64,000 nucleotides of DNA from an uncultured Prevotella sp. (GCA_902464615.1 CABQKA010000006.1:76738-140737), one strand, 5' to 3'. Shown: positions 16,855 through 25,803, numbered from the stretch's first letter. The notes: a model not told the origin generated them from the sequence alone. Program-made: numbers and translations.

Positions 16855-19359
16855 ATGCGTTTCCACACCTCCCTGAAAGTCGCTTCCGGTTATGTCCTGC
16901 TGGCCTTGGTGCTGGCCGGCACAGTGGGCTACATCTACCGCCAGACACGCTCGCTGGCCGACGTCTCGGCGGCGGAAACGGCCATCGTACACCGCCGCCA
17001 GGCCGCCACCCACCTGGTGAGCCGGCTTTTCATAGCCGAGAACCTGAGCCAGACGGCAAGCCTGGGCGGCAAAGGGGCTCACGGGAAATATGCCGCGGCG
17101 GTGGACAGCGTACTGGCGGCGGCCGACAGCCTCGACGCCATGCTGGCCGACACGCTCCAGCACGCGCGCCTCGACACCCTGCGCCGCCTGGTGGTGGACA
17201 AAATGGAGTGTACGGCACGCCTGCTCGCCGTCCGTTCGGACCGGCCGCTCGCCGCGGCATACCAACAGCGCATAGACGCCTTGCGTGCCGGCCTCGACTC
17301 GGTGCTGGTCCACCCCGCCGTGCAGCAACGCGTGGTCGAGGTGCAGCGCTCATACACGGTGGAACGGACCAGCCGGAACTTTTTCCGGCGGCTGGGCGAC
17401 GTGTTCCGCCGCCCACGCACCGACACGACCGAAGTGAAGCAGAACGAACAGGTACACTCCGCCGACACGCTGGTCCAGGACATCAACGTGGCCGACTCCG
17501 TGGCCGCCGCGCTGGCAGACATCCACCGCGACGCCGCCCGCCGCGAGGCGGCCAGCCACAGCAGGGCCAAGGCACGCGAAGAGGCGGTGCGCGCCGTCGG
17601 AGCGGAACTTTCACGACGCATCGGCGAACTCCTGCGCGCCATCGAGACCGAAGAGGCGCTCTGGATGGACGAAGCGCTACGATACGAAACGGCCGCGCGG
17701 CGCCGTGCCGTATGGACCGTCGGCGGACTCGCGGCCGTCGCAGCCGTCCTGGCGCTGGGACTGACTTGCTGGGTGTGGCGCGACATACGCCGCGCCGCGC
17801 GTTACCGCGCCGCACTGGAAGAGGCCAAGCAACAGGCCGAACAACTGTTGGAGCAACGCGAACAACTGATGCTGACCGTCACACACGACATCAAAGCCCC
17901 GGTCTCGTCCATATTGGGCTACCTGGAACTGCTCCGCTCCGGAGCGGACGGGCAACAGGCCGCACGCTACGTGGGCTACATGCAGGGGGCAGCGGACCAT
18001 CTGCTACACCTCGTCACCGCCCTGCTCGACTTCCACCGCCTGGATGCCGGAAAGATGGACGTACACACCGGGCGCTTCGACCCGGGCCGCCTCTTCGTGG
18101 AAACGGTCGAGGCCTTGCGCCCCATAGCCGAAAAGAAAGGGCTGGAACTGCGCGCCGAAGTGGACATATCGGTATGCCGCACGTGTGCGGGCGATGCCTT
18201 CCGCCTGCGGCAGATTGCAGAGAACCTGCTGACCAATGCCTTGAAATTCACAGCTGAAGGAAGCATCACGCTGCGCGCCTCCTGGGCGGATGGCACTCTG
18301 ACTTTCAGCGTAAAGGACACGGGCTGCGGCATGACGCTCGTAGAACAGCGCCGCATCTTCGACGCCTTCACGCGGCTGTCCAGCGCACAAGGCCAGGAAG
18401 GCGTAGGCCTCGGACTGGCCATCACGAAGAAGCTGGTAGACCTTCTGGGCGGCAAACTCGAAGTAGCCAGCGAGCGCGGACAGGGAAGCACCTTCACAGT
18501 AGCGCTGCCGCTGGAGGAAACCGAGGACGCACCGGAAACCGGCGGGGAAGAGAAGGACAGCCCCGCCCCGGCCGGCCGGCGCGTGCTGCTCATAGACGAC
18601 GACCGCCTGCAACTGCGCCTGACGGTGGAGATGCTGGACCGCCTGTCCGGAGGAAAAGGCCGCGTCGTGGCCTGCACCCAGCCCGAGGAGCTCTTCGACC
18701 GGCTGCGGGAAGAGACGTTCGACGTGGTGCTGACGGACATACAGATGCCCGCAATGGGCGGATTCGACCTGTTGCGGCAGCTACGCGCCTCCGGCGGGAA
18801 AGCTACGCAAATACCCGTCGTGGCCGTGACGGCGCGCAGCGACATGACGGAAGAAGCCCTGCGCGAAGCAGGGTTTGCGGCCTGCCTGCACAAGCCGTTC
18901 AACCTGCACGAGCTGGCCGGCGCGCTGGCCCGGGCGGGAGCGGGAGAGACCGGCACGCCGCCCCAGCCCGCCGCGGGGCGGGAAGAGACGGGAGCAGAGA
19001 CCAACCCGTTTGCCGCGCTGACAGCCTTCGCAGACGGCGACGCGGCAGCCGGAGAGGAGATACTCCGCACATTCCGCGACGAGACGGCCCGCCACAGCGA
19101 GTCTTTCGCCGCAGCGATGGCGGCGAAAGACAAAGCGGAAATCTGCCGGCTGGCCCACAAGATACTGCCGGCATTCACGCTGATAGGCGCCGCCGCGGCG
19201 GCAGACATGCGGCTACTCGAAGCACGGCGCGCCGAAACCGCATGGACACCGGCAGACGACGCCCCGGCAGCGCGCGTGGCCACAGCCCTGCGCCAGACGC
19301 TGCGGCAGCTGGACGAGCGCCTCGGCAGACAGGACTACGCCCACACAAAGACAGAATGA
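16855..19359 (+). CDS. Hybrid sensor histidine kinase with REC and HPt domains
   Basis: The 834-residue protein contains, in order: TM1 (about 10-29), a periplasmic helical sensor (about 30-283), TM2 (about 285-307), a HisKA domain with phospho-His in TVTHDIKAPVSS (about 344), an ATPase domain (ENLLTNALKF about 455; DTGCGM about 487; GVGLGLAITKKLV), a receiver domain with phospho-Asp in DVVLTDIQMP (about 628), and an HPt domain with His in CRLAHKILPAF (about 767). It therefore carries three of the four steps of a His-Asp-His-Asp phosphorelay. The sigma-54 activator 25 bp downstream supplies the last Asp. The signal is unknown; the sensor is coiled-coil-like with no named domain. Confidence 0.95.
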   Translation: MRFHTSLKVASGYVLLALVLAGTVGYIYRQTRSLADVSAAETAIVHRRQAATHLVSRLFIAENLSQTASLGGKGAHGKYAAAVDSVLAAADSLDAMLADTLQHARLDTLRRLVVDKMECTARLLAVRSDRPLAAAYQQRIDALRAGLDSVLVHPAVQQRVVEVQRSYTVERTSRNFFRRLGDVFRRPRTDTTEVKQNEQVHSADTLVQDINVADSVAAALADIHRDAARREAASHSRAKAREEAVRAVGAELSRRIGELLRAIETEEALWMDEALRYETAARRRAVWTVGGLAAVAAVLALGLTCWVWRDIRRAARYRAALEEAKQQAEQLLEQREQLMLTVTHDIKAPVSSILGYLELLRSGADGQQAARYVGYMQGAADHLLHLVTALLDFHRLDAGKMDVHTGRFDPGRLFVETVEALRPIAEKKGLELRAEVDISVCRTCAGDAFRLRQIAENLLTNALKFTAEGSITLRASWADGTLTFSVKDTGCGMTLVEQRRIFDAFTRLSSAQGQEGVGLGLAITKKLVDLLGGKLEVASERGQGSTFTVALPLEETEDAPETGGEEKDSPAPAGRRVLLIDDDRLQLRLTVEMLDRLSGGKGRVVACTQPEELFDRLREETFDVVLTDIQMPAMGGFDLLRQLRASGGKATQIPVVAVTARSDMTEEALREAGFAACLHKPFNLHELAGALARAGAGETGTPPQPAAGREETGAETNPFAALTAFADGDAAAGEEILRTFRDETARHSESFAAAMAAKDKAEICRLAHKILPAFTLIGAAAAADMRLLEARRAETAWTPADDAPAARVATALRQTLRQLDERLGRQDYAHTKTE

Positions 19360-19384
19360 CAGACTTTACAGAAAGAACTTACGT

Positions 19385-20725
19385 ATGCCTCACTTATTAA
19401 TCGTAGAAGACGACTTGACATTTTCCCTCATGCTCAAGACGTGGCTAAGCAAGCAAGGTTTCGCGGTAGAAACAGCCAGCAGCGTGCGGTCAGCGGTGAG
19501 GTTGCTGTTGGAACACGGACCGTTCGGACTTGTACTTTCAGACTTGCGGCTGCCGGACCACGACGGCCTGTATCTCCTGGAATGGATGCGCGGGAAAGGC
19601 ATCCTTACGCCCATGATTATCATGACGGGCTACGCCGAAGTGCAGAACGCCGTAGAAGCCATGAAACGCGGGGCAAGCGATTACATAGCCAAGCCGGTGC
19701 ACCACGACATCCTGCTCCATAAAATCCAGGAAGCCCTGTCGAAAGCCACACCGGAGGCCGCGTCCACGACGAAGCAGGAGCCCCAGCCGCCGGCACCGTC
19801 CACGAGCCACCTGGAAGGGCGCAGCCCGGCCGCCCGCCAGCTGTATGGCTACGTAGCCTTGGTGGCGCCCACGCCCATGTCGGTGCTGATCACCGGGGCA
19901 AGCGGCACGGGAAAAGAATACGTAGCCCGGCGCATCCACGAGCTGAGCAAACGGGCCGGCCGGCCGTTCGTGGCCATAGACTGCGGGGCCATGACCAAAG
20001 AACTGGCGGCCTCGGAATTTTTCGGACACGTAAAGGGCGCGTTCACCGGAGCGGCCAGCGACAAAACGGGGGCCTTCGAGGAAGCCAACGGCGGCACGCT
20101 TTTCCTGGACGAAGTGGGCAACCTGAGCTACGAGGTGCAGGTACAGCTTCTGCGCGCCTTGCAGGAACGGCGCATACGGCCGGTCGGAGGGACAAAGGAG
20201 ACCGCTGTGGACATCCGGCTGGTGTGCGCGACAAATGAAGATTTGCCGGCAGCCATTGCCCGCGGGGAGTTCCGCGAAGACTTGTATCACCGGATCAATG
20301 AGTTTACGCTGCAAATGCCCCTGCTCCGCGAACGGAAGGAAGACATTCTGCTGTTTGCCGACTTCTTCCTGCAACAGGCCAACAAGGAGCTGGAACGTCA
20401 GGTAAGGGGATTCGACGAACGGGCCAGAGAGGCGATGGCGCACTATGCCTGGCCGGGCAACCTGCGCGAAATGAAAAACCTGGTGAAAAGGGCGACCTTG
20501 CTGGCCCAAGGCGACTACATCCGCCTGGAAGACTTGGGGACGGGACTTGCTGCCCCGCAGCAGGACACACTCCTACCCTTGCACGACGGGCACACGGAAC
20601 AGGAACGCATCCGCCAGGCCCTCCAGGCAACAGGAGGCAACAAGAGCCGGGCCGCAGCCTTGCTCGGCGTGGACCGAAAGACCCTTTACAATAAACTCAA
20701 ACTCTATGGCATAGGAGGACAATAG
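19385..20725 (+). CDS. Sigma-54-dependent response regulator (NtrC/AtoC type)
   Basis: The 446-residue protein has a receiver domain with phospho-Asp53 in LVLSDLRLPD. The AAA+ domain shows Walker A ITGASGTGKEY, the sigma-54-contacting GAFTGA loop (HVKGAFTGAASDK) and Walker B GTLFLDEVGNL. A C-terminal Fis-type HTH follows (GGNKSRAAALLGVDRKTLYNKL). All parts needed for opening sigma-54 promoters are intact. It is co-transcribed with the hybrid kinase. A cluster of repeated sites and a -24/-12 promoter begin directly behind its stop codon, so the small repeat protein at 20917 is the evident target. Confidence 0.96.
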   Translation: MPHLLIVEDDLTFSLMLKTWLSKQGFAVETASSVRSAVRLLLEHGPFGLVLSDLRLPDHDGLYLLEWMRGKGILTPMIIMTGYAEVQNAVEAMKRGASDYIAKPVHHDILLHKIQEALSKATPEAASTTKQEPQPPAPSTSHLEGRSPAARQLYGYVALVAPTPMSVLITGASGTGKEYVARRIHELSKRAGRPFVAIDCGAMTKELAASEFFGHVKGAFTGAASDKTGAFEEANGGTLFLDEVGNLSYEVQVQLLRALQERRIRPVGGTKETAVDIRLVCATNEDLPAAIARGEFREDLYHRINEFTLQMPLLRERKEDILLFADFFLQQANKELERQVRGFDERAREAMAHYAWPGNLREMKNLVKRATLLAQGDYIRLEDLGTGLAAPQQDTLLPLHDGHTEQERIRQALQATGGNKSRAAALLGVDRKTLYNKLKLYGIGGQ

Positions 20726-20728
20726 GCT

Positions 20729-20778
20729 TTCCACACCCGACTTGTGGAAAAATTCCACAACAATTCCACACTTCCACA
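20729..20778. promoter_or_regulatory. Enhancer-like cluster of TTCCACA sites
   Basis: Five copies of TTCCACA or its complement lie within 50 bp (at about 20729, 20742, 20753, 20764 and 20772). They include the 19-bp palindrome TTGTGGAAAAATTCCACAA at 20742-20760. The cluster lies 70-120 bp upstream of the sigma-54 promoter, the usual position for NtrC-type activator binding. Confidence 0.7.
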
Positions 20779-20846
20779 GCTCGCGGCCCACTGCGCACTT
20801 TTTATATCGCACTGTTTTTCAGCATATTGACTTCTCACACAAAGTT

Positions 20847-20861
20847 TGGCACGGTGATTGC
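20847..20861 (+). promoter_or_regulatory. Sigma-54 (-24/-12) promoter
   Basis: TGGCACGGTGATTGC matches the consensus TGGCACG-N4-TTGC exactly at the -24 and -12 elements. It is 55 bp before the ATG of the small repeat protein and directly downstream of the sigma-54 activator gene and its putative binding sites. Confidence 0.85.
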
Positions 20862-20916
20862 GCCTATTATAGGCAGAACGACAAACAAAGTAAGAAACCA
20901 ATAAAATAGAGAAGTT

Positions 20917-21159
20917 ATGAAAAAGTTTGCAGTAGCAGCCGTTTTGGCATTAGGATTTGGTTCAATGAGCGGTGCCTTTATGCCGGTAGGCCCTGTACAG
21001 GCTCAGTCTGGACTGAATGACACCGTAACAACGGATACCGTAACAGTGCCGGACAGTGTGCCCGCCCTGAACGACACGGTGACGACAGACACCGCCAAGA
21101 CGGTAAAGCCGGCTTTCGCACTGAATGATACAATAGTTCAAGATACGGTAAAAGCTTGA
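20917..21159 (+). CDS. Small exported repeat protein, sigma-54-controlled
   Basis: This 80-residue protein has a signal peptide of about 30 residues (ending VQAQ). The mature part of about 50 residues is made of Thr/Asp/Val-rich repeats: LNDTVTTDTVTVPD, LNDTVTTDTAKTV and LNDTIVQDTVKA. No Cys and no known domain are present. It is preceded by a near-perfect sigma-54 promoter and followed by a strong terminator, so it is a single-gene transcript. Its function is unknown. A secreted or envelope peptide produced in bulk on a signal is the simplest reading of the architecture. Confidence 0.75.
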   Translation: MKKFAVAAVLALGFGSMSGAFMPVGPVQAQSGLNDTVTTDTVTVPDSVPALNDTVTTDTAKTVKPAFALNDTIVQDTVKA

Positions 21160-21202
21160 CTGTGCGTTCCGCGGACATAGGTGGATAAAATTTAGGAACG
21201 CA

Positions 21203-21256
21203 ACTGCCCGGCGGGCGGAGCATCACCATCGCTCCAAAAGCCGGGCAGTGGTTTTT
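21203..21256 (+). terminator. Terminator after the small repeat protein
   Basis: The outer stem is ACTGCCCGGC (21203-21212) with GCCGGGCAGT (21240-21249), followed by GGTTTTT. An inner GGAGC/GCTCC stem sits inside the loop. It is 43 bp after the stop codon. Confidence 0.75.
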
Positions 21257-21473
21257 CGCCCGGACACCGCACGGTGAACGGCGGAACAGATTCCAGGCAG
21301 ACGGGCATGCAGGCCCGGGATGCGGTACATACCGTACAGGAACAGAACGGGGTCAATGTTTATAAAAATCTTCTTGTCAGTGTTCCATCCTTTGACTCCG
21401 GCCCTTGTTTCCCAGACTTATGCACGGCAGCCTGCCGGCCGGCAACGACAGCCCCCGCTCAGGAATATAAGTG

Positions 21474-21511
21474 AAAAGCCTCCCCGACTGCAAGGCCGGG
21501 GAGGCTTTTTT
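21474..21511. terminator. Bidirectional terminator between 21.16 kb and the ferredoxin gene
   Basis: GCCTCCCCG (21478-21486) pairs with CGGGGAGGC (21497-21505), with TTTTTT after it on the plus strand and a TTTT run on the minus strand. It terminates the ferredoxin gene. The 21257-21473 stretch upstream shows no convincing gene. Confidence 0.8.
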
Positions 21512-21538
21512 CGGTTAAGACAGAAACTGCCTTGCCGA

Positions 21539-21709
21539 TTATTCGCCCGGGGCAATAGCGCCGGAGGGGCAAACGTCGGCACAAGTGCCGCAATCCACGC
21601 ACACGTTCGGGTCGATAGAATACTTCTCGCCCTCAGAAATAGCGCCGGAGGGGCATTCGTCGATACATGTGCCGCAGGCAATGCAGTCGTCACTAATTAC
21701 GTAAGCCAT
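21539..21709 (-). CDS. 2[4Fe-4S] ferredoxin
   Basis: The 56-residue protein starts MAYVISDDCIACGTC. It has two CxxCxxCxxxCP clusters (CIACGTCIDECP and CVDCGTCADVCP) separated by the usual spacer, so it binds two [4Fe-4S] clusters. It is a low-potential electron carrier for anaerobic metabolism (such as pyruvate:ferredoxin oxidoreductase) and is soluble. A -7 box TATCTTTG lies at 21764-21771 on the minus strand, 55 bp upstream. It is a single gene with its own terminator. Confidence 0.95.
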   Translation of the reverse strand: MAYVISDDCIACGTCIDECPSGAISEGEKYSIDPNVCVDCGTCADVCPSGAIAPGE

Positions 21710-21763
21710 AATAGAAAATTTTTAATTGTTATTAATCCGTTAGTCTGTTCAATGTCGGGGGCA

Positions 21764-21771
21764 AAGATACG
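21764..21771 (-). promoter_or_regulatory. -7 box of the ferredoxin gene
   Basis: TATCTTTG on the minus strand fits TAnnTTTG and lies 55 bp before the ferredoxin start. Confidence 0.6.
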
Positions 21772-21811
21772 TATTTCTCCCAAACAGGAAAAAGAAAAAG
21801 CGCTTTTTTAT

Positions 21812-21842
21812 TTTGTCTTTCGCCCGGGTTGGCGTAACTTTG
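21812..21842 (+). promoter_or_regulatory. Promoter of the metF-holB-ricT-gldH run
   Basis: The -33 TTTG (21812-21815) and -7 TAACTTTG (21835-21842) are 19 bp apart, the standard Bacteroidetes arrangement, 35 bp before metF. Confidence 0.7.
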
Positions 21843-21877
21843 CCTATTGAATTTTTTACATTTAAGAGAGACTGCAC

Positions 21878-22831
21878 ATGAAGATTTCCGAGCTGCTGGC
21901 TGAAGGCGGGAGTACGGCTTTCTCCTTTGAAGTATTGCCCCCGCTGAAAGGGAACGGCATAGAAGGACTGAAACGCACGATTGACCGGCTCAGGGAGTTC
22001 AATCCGAAATACATCAACATCACTACACACCGCTCGGAGTACGTTTATCGCGATTTGGGCAACGGACAGGTGAAACGCCTGCGCCTGCGCCGCCGCCCCG
22101 GAACAGTGGCGGTGGCCGCAGTCATCCAGCGCGATTACGGCATTCCGGTAGTACCGCACGTCCTGTGTTCGGGCTTCACGCGCGAGGAAACGGAATATAT
22201 GTTGCTCGACTTACAGTTCCTCGGCATAGAGAACCTGCTCCTGCTGCGCGGAGACAAGGCCCGGGAGGACCGGGCATTCCGCCCCACCCCCGACGGCTAC
22301 TCGCATACGACAGAGCTCCAGGAGCAGGTAAACGCCTTCAACTCAGGATATTTTGTAGACGGCTCACCCATCCAGGTACCGGGCACGAAGTTTTGCTACG
22401 GCGTGGCCTGCTACCCGGAGAAACACGAAGAAAGCCCCAATCTGGACATGGATTTCAGCTGGTTCAAGCGCAAAGTGGAATGCGGCGCGGAATACGGCGT
22501 GACGCAACTCTTCTACGACAATGCGGCATACTTCCGCTACGTGGAGAAAGCAAGGGCCGAAGGCATCACCGTCCCCATCATACCGGGAATAAAGCCGCTC
22601 ACGAAGCTCTCCCAGTTGTCCACAGTCCCCAAGACTTTCCACTGCGACCTTCCGCAAGAATTGGCCACGGAAGTCTTAAAATGCAAGACTGACGCGGAAG
22701 TACAGGCCGTAGGCATAGAATGGGGCGTGAAACAATGCAAGGAACTCATCGCCTATGGCGTCCCGAGCATTCATTTCTACTCCATGTCGGCAGCCGACAG
22801 CATTGCCGAGATTGCCCGGCAAATTTATTGA
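21878..22831 (+). CDS. metF: Methylenetetrahydrofolate reductase
   Basis: The 317-residue protein spans a full MetF TIM barrel. FSFEVLPPLKGNG near the start carries the catalytic Glu, VLCSGFTREETEYMLLDLQFLGIENLLLLRGD is the folate/FAD region, and GVPSIHFYSMSAAD is the C-terminal signature. It reduces 5,10-methylene-THF to 5-methyl-THF for methionine synthesis, using FAD, in the cytoplasm. It is first in a run with holB (18 bp gap), ricT and gldH. Confidence 0.96.
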   Translation: MKISELLAEGGSTAFSFEVLPPLKGNGIEGLKRTIDRLREFNPKYINITTHRSEYVYRDLGNGQVKRLRLRRRPGTVAVAAVIQRDYGIPVVPHVLCSGFTREETEYMLLDLQFLGIENLLLLRGDKAREDRAFRPTPDGYSHTTELQEQVNAFNSGYFVDGSPIQVPGTKFCYGVACYPEKHEESPNLDMDFSWFKRKVECGAEYGVTQLFYDNAAYFRYVEKARAEGITVPIIPGIKPLTKLSQLSTVPKTFHCDLPQELATEVLKCKTDAEVQAVGIEWGVKQCKELIAYGVPSIHFYSMSAADSIAEIARQIY

Positions 22832-22849
22832 ACGTGACAGATACACACG

Positions 22850-23977
22850 ATGCGTTACGACCAAGTCGTCGGACAGGACGAAATCAAGACCCGCCTGCGC
22901 CGCCAGCCGGAAGGCGGACATGTGCCCCACGCCCAGCTCTTCGCCGGCCCTTCGGGCTGCGGAAAGCTCCCGATGGCATTGGCCTATGCCTCGGCCTTGT
23001 TGTGCCAAAGACCTGCGGACGGTGAAGCATGCGGGCAATGCGCCTCGTGCCGCATGCTGGCCCGATGGGCACACCCGGACCTCCACTTCGTTTTCCCCGT
23101 CGTCAAGCGCAAAGGGCAAAGCGGAGAAGCGACCAGCGACCAATACCTGGCCGAATGGCGCGAGCAACTGGCCGAATCCGTTTACTTCGACCGCCTCGAA
23201 TGGCTGTCGCGCATCCACGTTGAAAACCAGCAGTCGCTCATCGGCGTCGGCGAGAGCGACCAGATTCTGCGCAAGCTCAGCCTCAAATCGTCGCAAGGCG
23301 GCTACAAGGTAATGATCATCTGGCTACCGGAACAGATGAACGTGGCGGCAGCCAACAAGTTGCTGAAAATCCTGGAAGAGCCGCCGGCCGAAACGGTCTT
23401 CCTCCTCGTCTCCGACCAGCCGGAGCGCCTGCTCCCGACAATCCTGAGCCGGGCACAACGCATCGACTTCCGGCCGCTCACACAACACGAGCTGGAAGCC
23501 GCACTGACGGAGCGGAACGGCCTGCAGGAGGCCGACGCACGAGCCGTCGCACGCCTCTGCGAGGGAAGCTACACGCGGGCCCTGGCGCAGCTTCGCGTGG
23601 ACCAGGATTCAGCCATGTTCTTCGATATGTTCGTACTGCTCATGCGTTTGAGCTACATGCGCAAAATCAAGGACATGCACGAATGGGCCGAACGCGTGGC
23701 CGACTGGGGGCGCGAACGGCAAAAGCACTTTCTGGACTACTGCCAGCGCATGGTCCGGGAAAATTTCATATACAATTTCCAACGCCCCGAGCTGAACTAC
23801 ATGAGCCGGCAGGAAGCAGACTTCGCCGTCCGTTTCGCCCGTTTCATCAACGAGCGCAACGTCATCGGCATCATGGACGAACTGTCGCAAGCACAACGCG
23901 ACATCGAGCAAAACGTGAACCCCCGCATGGTGTTTTTCGATTTCGCACTCAAAATGATTGTCCTGCTGCTCCGCTGA
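22850..23977 (+). CDS. holB: DNA polymerase III subunit delta prime
   Basis: The 375-residue protein has an AAA+ clamp-loader ATPase fold: HAQLFAGPSGCGKLPMALAYA (P-loop position), a zinc-binding CGQCASCRMLARWAHPD, and MNVAAANKLLKILEEPPAETVFLLVSDQPERLLPTILSRAQ, the sensor 1 and SRC-type region. It is part of the clamp-loader complex that places the beta clamp on DNA. The metF-holB-ricT order is often seen in Bacteroidales. Confidence 0.93.
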   Translation: MRYDQVVGQDEIKTRLRRQPEGGHVPHAQLFAGPSGCGKLPMALAYASALLCQRPADGEACGQCASCRMLARWAHPDLHFVFPVVKRKGQSGEATSDQYLAEWREQLAESVYFDRLEWLSRIHVENQQSLIGVGESDQILRKLSLKSSQGGYKVMIIWLPEQMNVAAANKLLKILEEPPAETVFLLVSDQPERLLPTILSRAQRIDFRPLTQHELEAALTERNGLQEADARAVARLCEGSYTRALAQLRVDQDSAMFFDMFVLLMRLSYMRKIKDMHEWAERVADWGRERQKHFLDYCQRMVRENFIYNFQRPELNYMSRQEADFAVRFARFINERNVIGIMDELSQAQRDIEQNVNPRMVFFDFALKMIVLLLR

Positions 23978-24034
23978 CCTGCCCACGCCGGGGAAACACC
24001 TACCGTTTATTTTTATACACAAGAAGAAAGATCC

Positions 24035-25276
24035 ATGATTGACCATAACAAACCAGAACGCCCGCTCCTGCTCACGTGCCGCCCCACCTATGGGACAGAA
24101 CGCGGGTTCCGCATCGCCGGCCAGCTGCGCGGCCTCTCCGCGCGCGGATGCGGACGGCAGGACAAACAGCTCAACACTTACGACTACATGGCCGACATAC
24201 CGGGAAACAGCGAACAGACCGACCTCGTGGAGGTACAGTTCAAAAACACCCGGAAAGGCTACTACCGGAACGAGAACCGCATAGACCTCGTCAAAGGCGA
24301 CATGGTCGCCGTAGAAGCCTCGCCGGGCCACGACATCGGCACGGTCACACTCACAGGACGCCTCGTCCTGCTCCAGATGAAAAAGGCCTACCTCAAGCCC
24401 GGAACCGAAATCAAACGCATTTACCGCAAAGCGCGCGCCTCAGACTTAGAAAAATACGAAGAAGCCAAAAGCAGGGAGCAAGACACCATGATCCGCTCGC
24501 GCCAGATAGCCAAAAGCCTGGACCTGAAAATGAAGATAGGCGACGTGGAATACCAGGGAGACGGCAACAAGGCCATCTTCTACTATATTGCCGATGCCCG
24601 GGTCGACTTCCGGAAACTGATCAAGGTCCTGGCCGAGACCTTCCGCGTGCGCATAGAAATGCGCCAGATCGGTGCCCGGCAAGAGGCTGGACGCATCGGC
24701 GGTATCGGGCCATGCGGCAGAGAACTTTGCTGCGCCACATGGATGAAAAATTTCAACTCCGTGTCCACCGGGGCCGCACGTTTCCAAGACATTTCGCCCA
24801 ACCCACAAAAACTGGCCGGACAATGCGCCAAGCTGAAATGCTGCCTGAACTACGAGGCCGACACTTACGTAGAGGCCTTCCGCAAACTGCCCAGCAAGGA
24901 GATACAACTGGAGACGGCCGACGCCACCTATTTCTTCTTCAAAGCCGACATCCTCTCCGGAATGGTCACTTACAGCACGGACAAACGGCTGGCAGCCAAT
25001 GCCGTCACCATCCCGGCAGCCAGAGCCTTCGAAATCATCCAACTGAACAAAGAAGGAAAGAAGCCCGCCGCACTCGACGAGACCAAGCCCCAGCACAGCG
25101 TACGCCCCGTCGACCTGGCCGAACAGGACGACCTGACCCGCTTCGACAAGGCCAAACGCCGGCGTGGGAACAAACGCCGCAACGGACGACAGGGGAAAGA
25201 AAACAAAAACCAGGCCAACAACACACAGGGACGGAAAGAAGGTGAACGGAAAGAGGCGAAAAAAAGCGGGGAATAA
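24035..25276 (+). CDS. ricT: PSP1-domain protein RicT/YaaT
   Basis: The 413-residue protein has a central PSP1 domain (about 60-280) with the conserved cysteine motifs GPCGRELCCATW and CAKLKCCLNYE. In Bacillus subtilis the RicA-RicF-RicT complex binds Fe-S clusters through such cysteines and affects RNase Y activity. A cytoplasmic role in RNA processing here is inferred. The last about 80 residues are a charged, disordered Lys/Arg/Asn-rich tail. The end overlaps the start of gldH by 35 bp. Confidence 0.9.
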   Translation: MIDHNKPERPLLLTCRPTYGTERGFRIAGQLRGLSARGCGRQDKQLNTYDYMADIPGNSEQTDLVEVQFKNTRKGYYRNENRIDLVKGDMVAVEASPGHDIGTVTLTGRLVLLQMKKAYLKPGTEIKRIYRKARASDLEKYEEAKSREQDTMIRSRQIAKSLDLKMKIGDVEYQGDGNKAIFYYIADARVDFRKLIKVLAETFRVRIEMRQIGARQEAGRIGGIGPCGRELCCATWMKNFNSVSTGAARFQDISPNPQKLAGQCAKLKCCLNYEADTYVEAFRKLPSKEIQLETADATYFFFKADILSGMVTYSTDKRLAANAVTIPAARAFEIIQLNKEGKKPAALDETKPQHSVRPVDLAEQDDLTRFDKAKRRRGNKRRNGRQGKENKNQANNTQGRKEGERKEAKKSGE

Positions 25277-25784
25277 GCGGCACTCCGGCCATAGCTGCGC
25301 CGCCATATTCCAACCGGGCCAGCCATACGTCCGGGCATTCATCGTCGCCGCGGCTTTGCTGTTGTCCGGATGCGGGCAACGCCGCTACGCCGTTACGCAG
25401 CACCAATGCGGCCCCGAAGGATGGGAAAGCGGCGACACCCTCGTGCTGGCGGCCGACACCCTGCCCGCGGCAGGCGACTATTGCCTGCGCTTCGGCCTGC
25501 GCACCTCGGCCACCAGGCCCTACCCCTACCGCTCCTTAGCACTGGGAGTACGCATTGAGACCCCCGACACGGCCTGGACCGACACCCTCGTCTGCCAGCT
25601 CGCCTCGGAACTGGGCGATATACTCGGCGGCGGCGTTTCGCGCTATCAGTACGAACTGACCGTCGACACCCTCCACCTGGAAGCCCGCCCCGGACTGCAC
25701 GCCCGCTTCTACCACCTGATGCGCCGCGACCCGCTCTACGGAATCGTCGACCTAGGGGCCTCGCTCCTTCCCTTAGCCCCGTAA
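25242..25784 (+). CDS. gldH: GldH-like lipoprotein, C-terminus altered by a repeat
   Basis: The start is taken as GTG at 25242 behind GGAAAGAAGG. A further upstream in-frame ATG would lie deep inside ricT. About 180 residues: a long basic N-terminal region, lipoprotein signal FIVAAALLLSGCGQ, then the GldH fold (YPYRSLALGVRIETPDTAWTD, RYQYELTVDTLHLEARPGLHARFYHLM). GldH is an outer-membrane lipoprotein named from gliding/T9SS studies and is often kept in non-gliding Bacteroidales. The final residues LLPLAP and the stop lie inside the 21-bp repeat array, so the native end has been replaced. Confidence 0.78.
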   Translation: MNGKRRKKAGNKRHSGHSCAAIFQPGQPYVRAFIVAAALLLSGCGQRRYAVTQHQCGPEGWESGDTLVLAADTLPAAGDYCLRFGLRTSATRPYPYRSLALGVRIETPDTAWTDTLVCQLASELGDILGGGVSRYQYELTVDTLHLEARPGLHARFYHLMRRDPLYGIVDLGASLLPLAP

Positions 25785-25803
25785 AAACCGCGCCTATGCC
25801 CAT
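25766..25803. repeat. Degenerate palindromic repeat array at the gldH stop
   Basis: Units start at 25766 (ending CCCTTAGCCCCGT) and 25787 (ACCGCGCCTATGCCCAT), 21 bp apart. A likely third, weaker unit at 25745-25761 lies inside the coding sequence. The stop codon of gldH overlaps this element, and the AT-rich island begins about 100 bp further on. Confidence 0.65.

Noticed and set aside
21274..21474. A 66-codon plus-strand frame before the ferredoxin terminator
   Set aside because: No signal, family or ribosome site; the region lies between two terminators and is probably untranslated.
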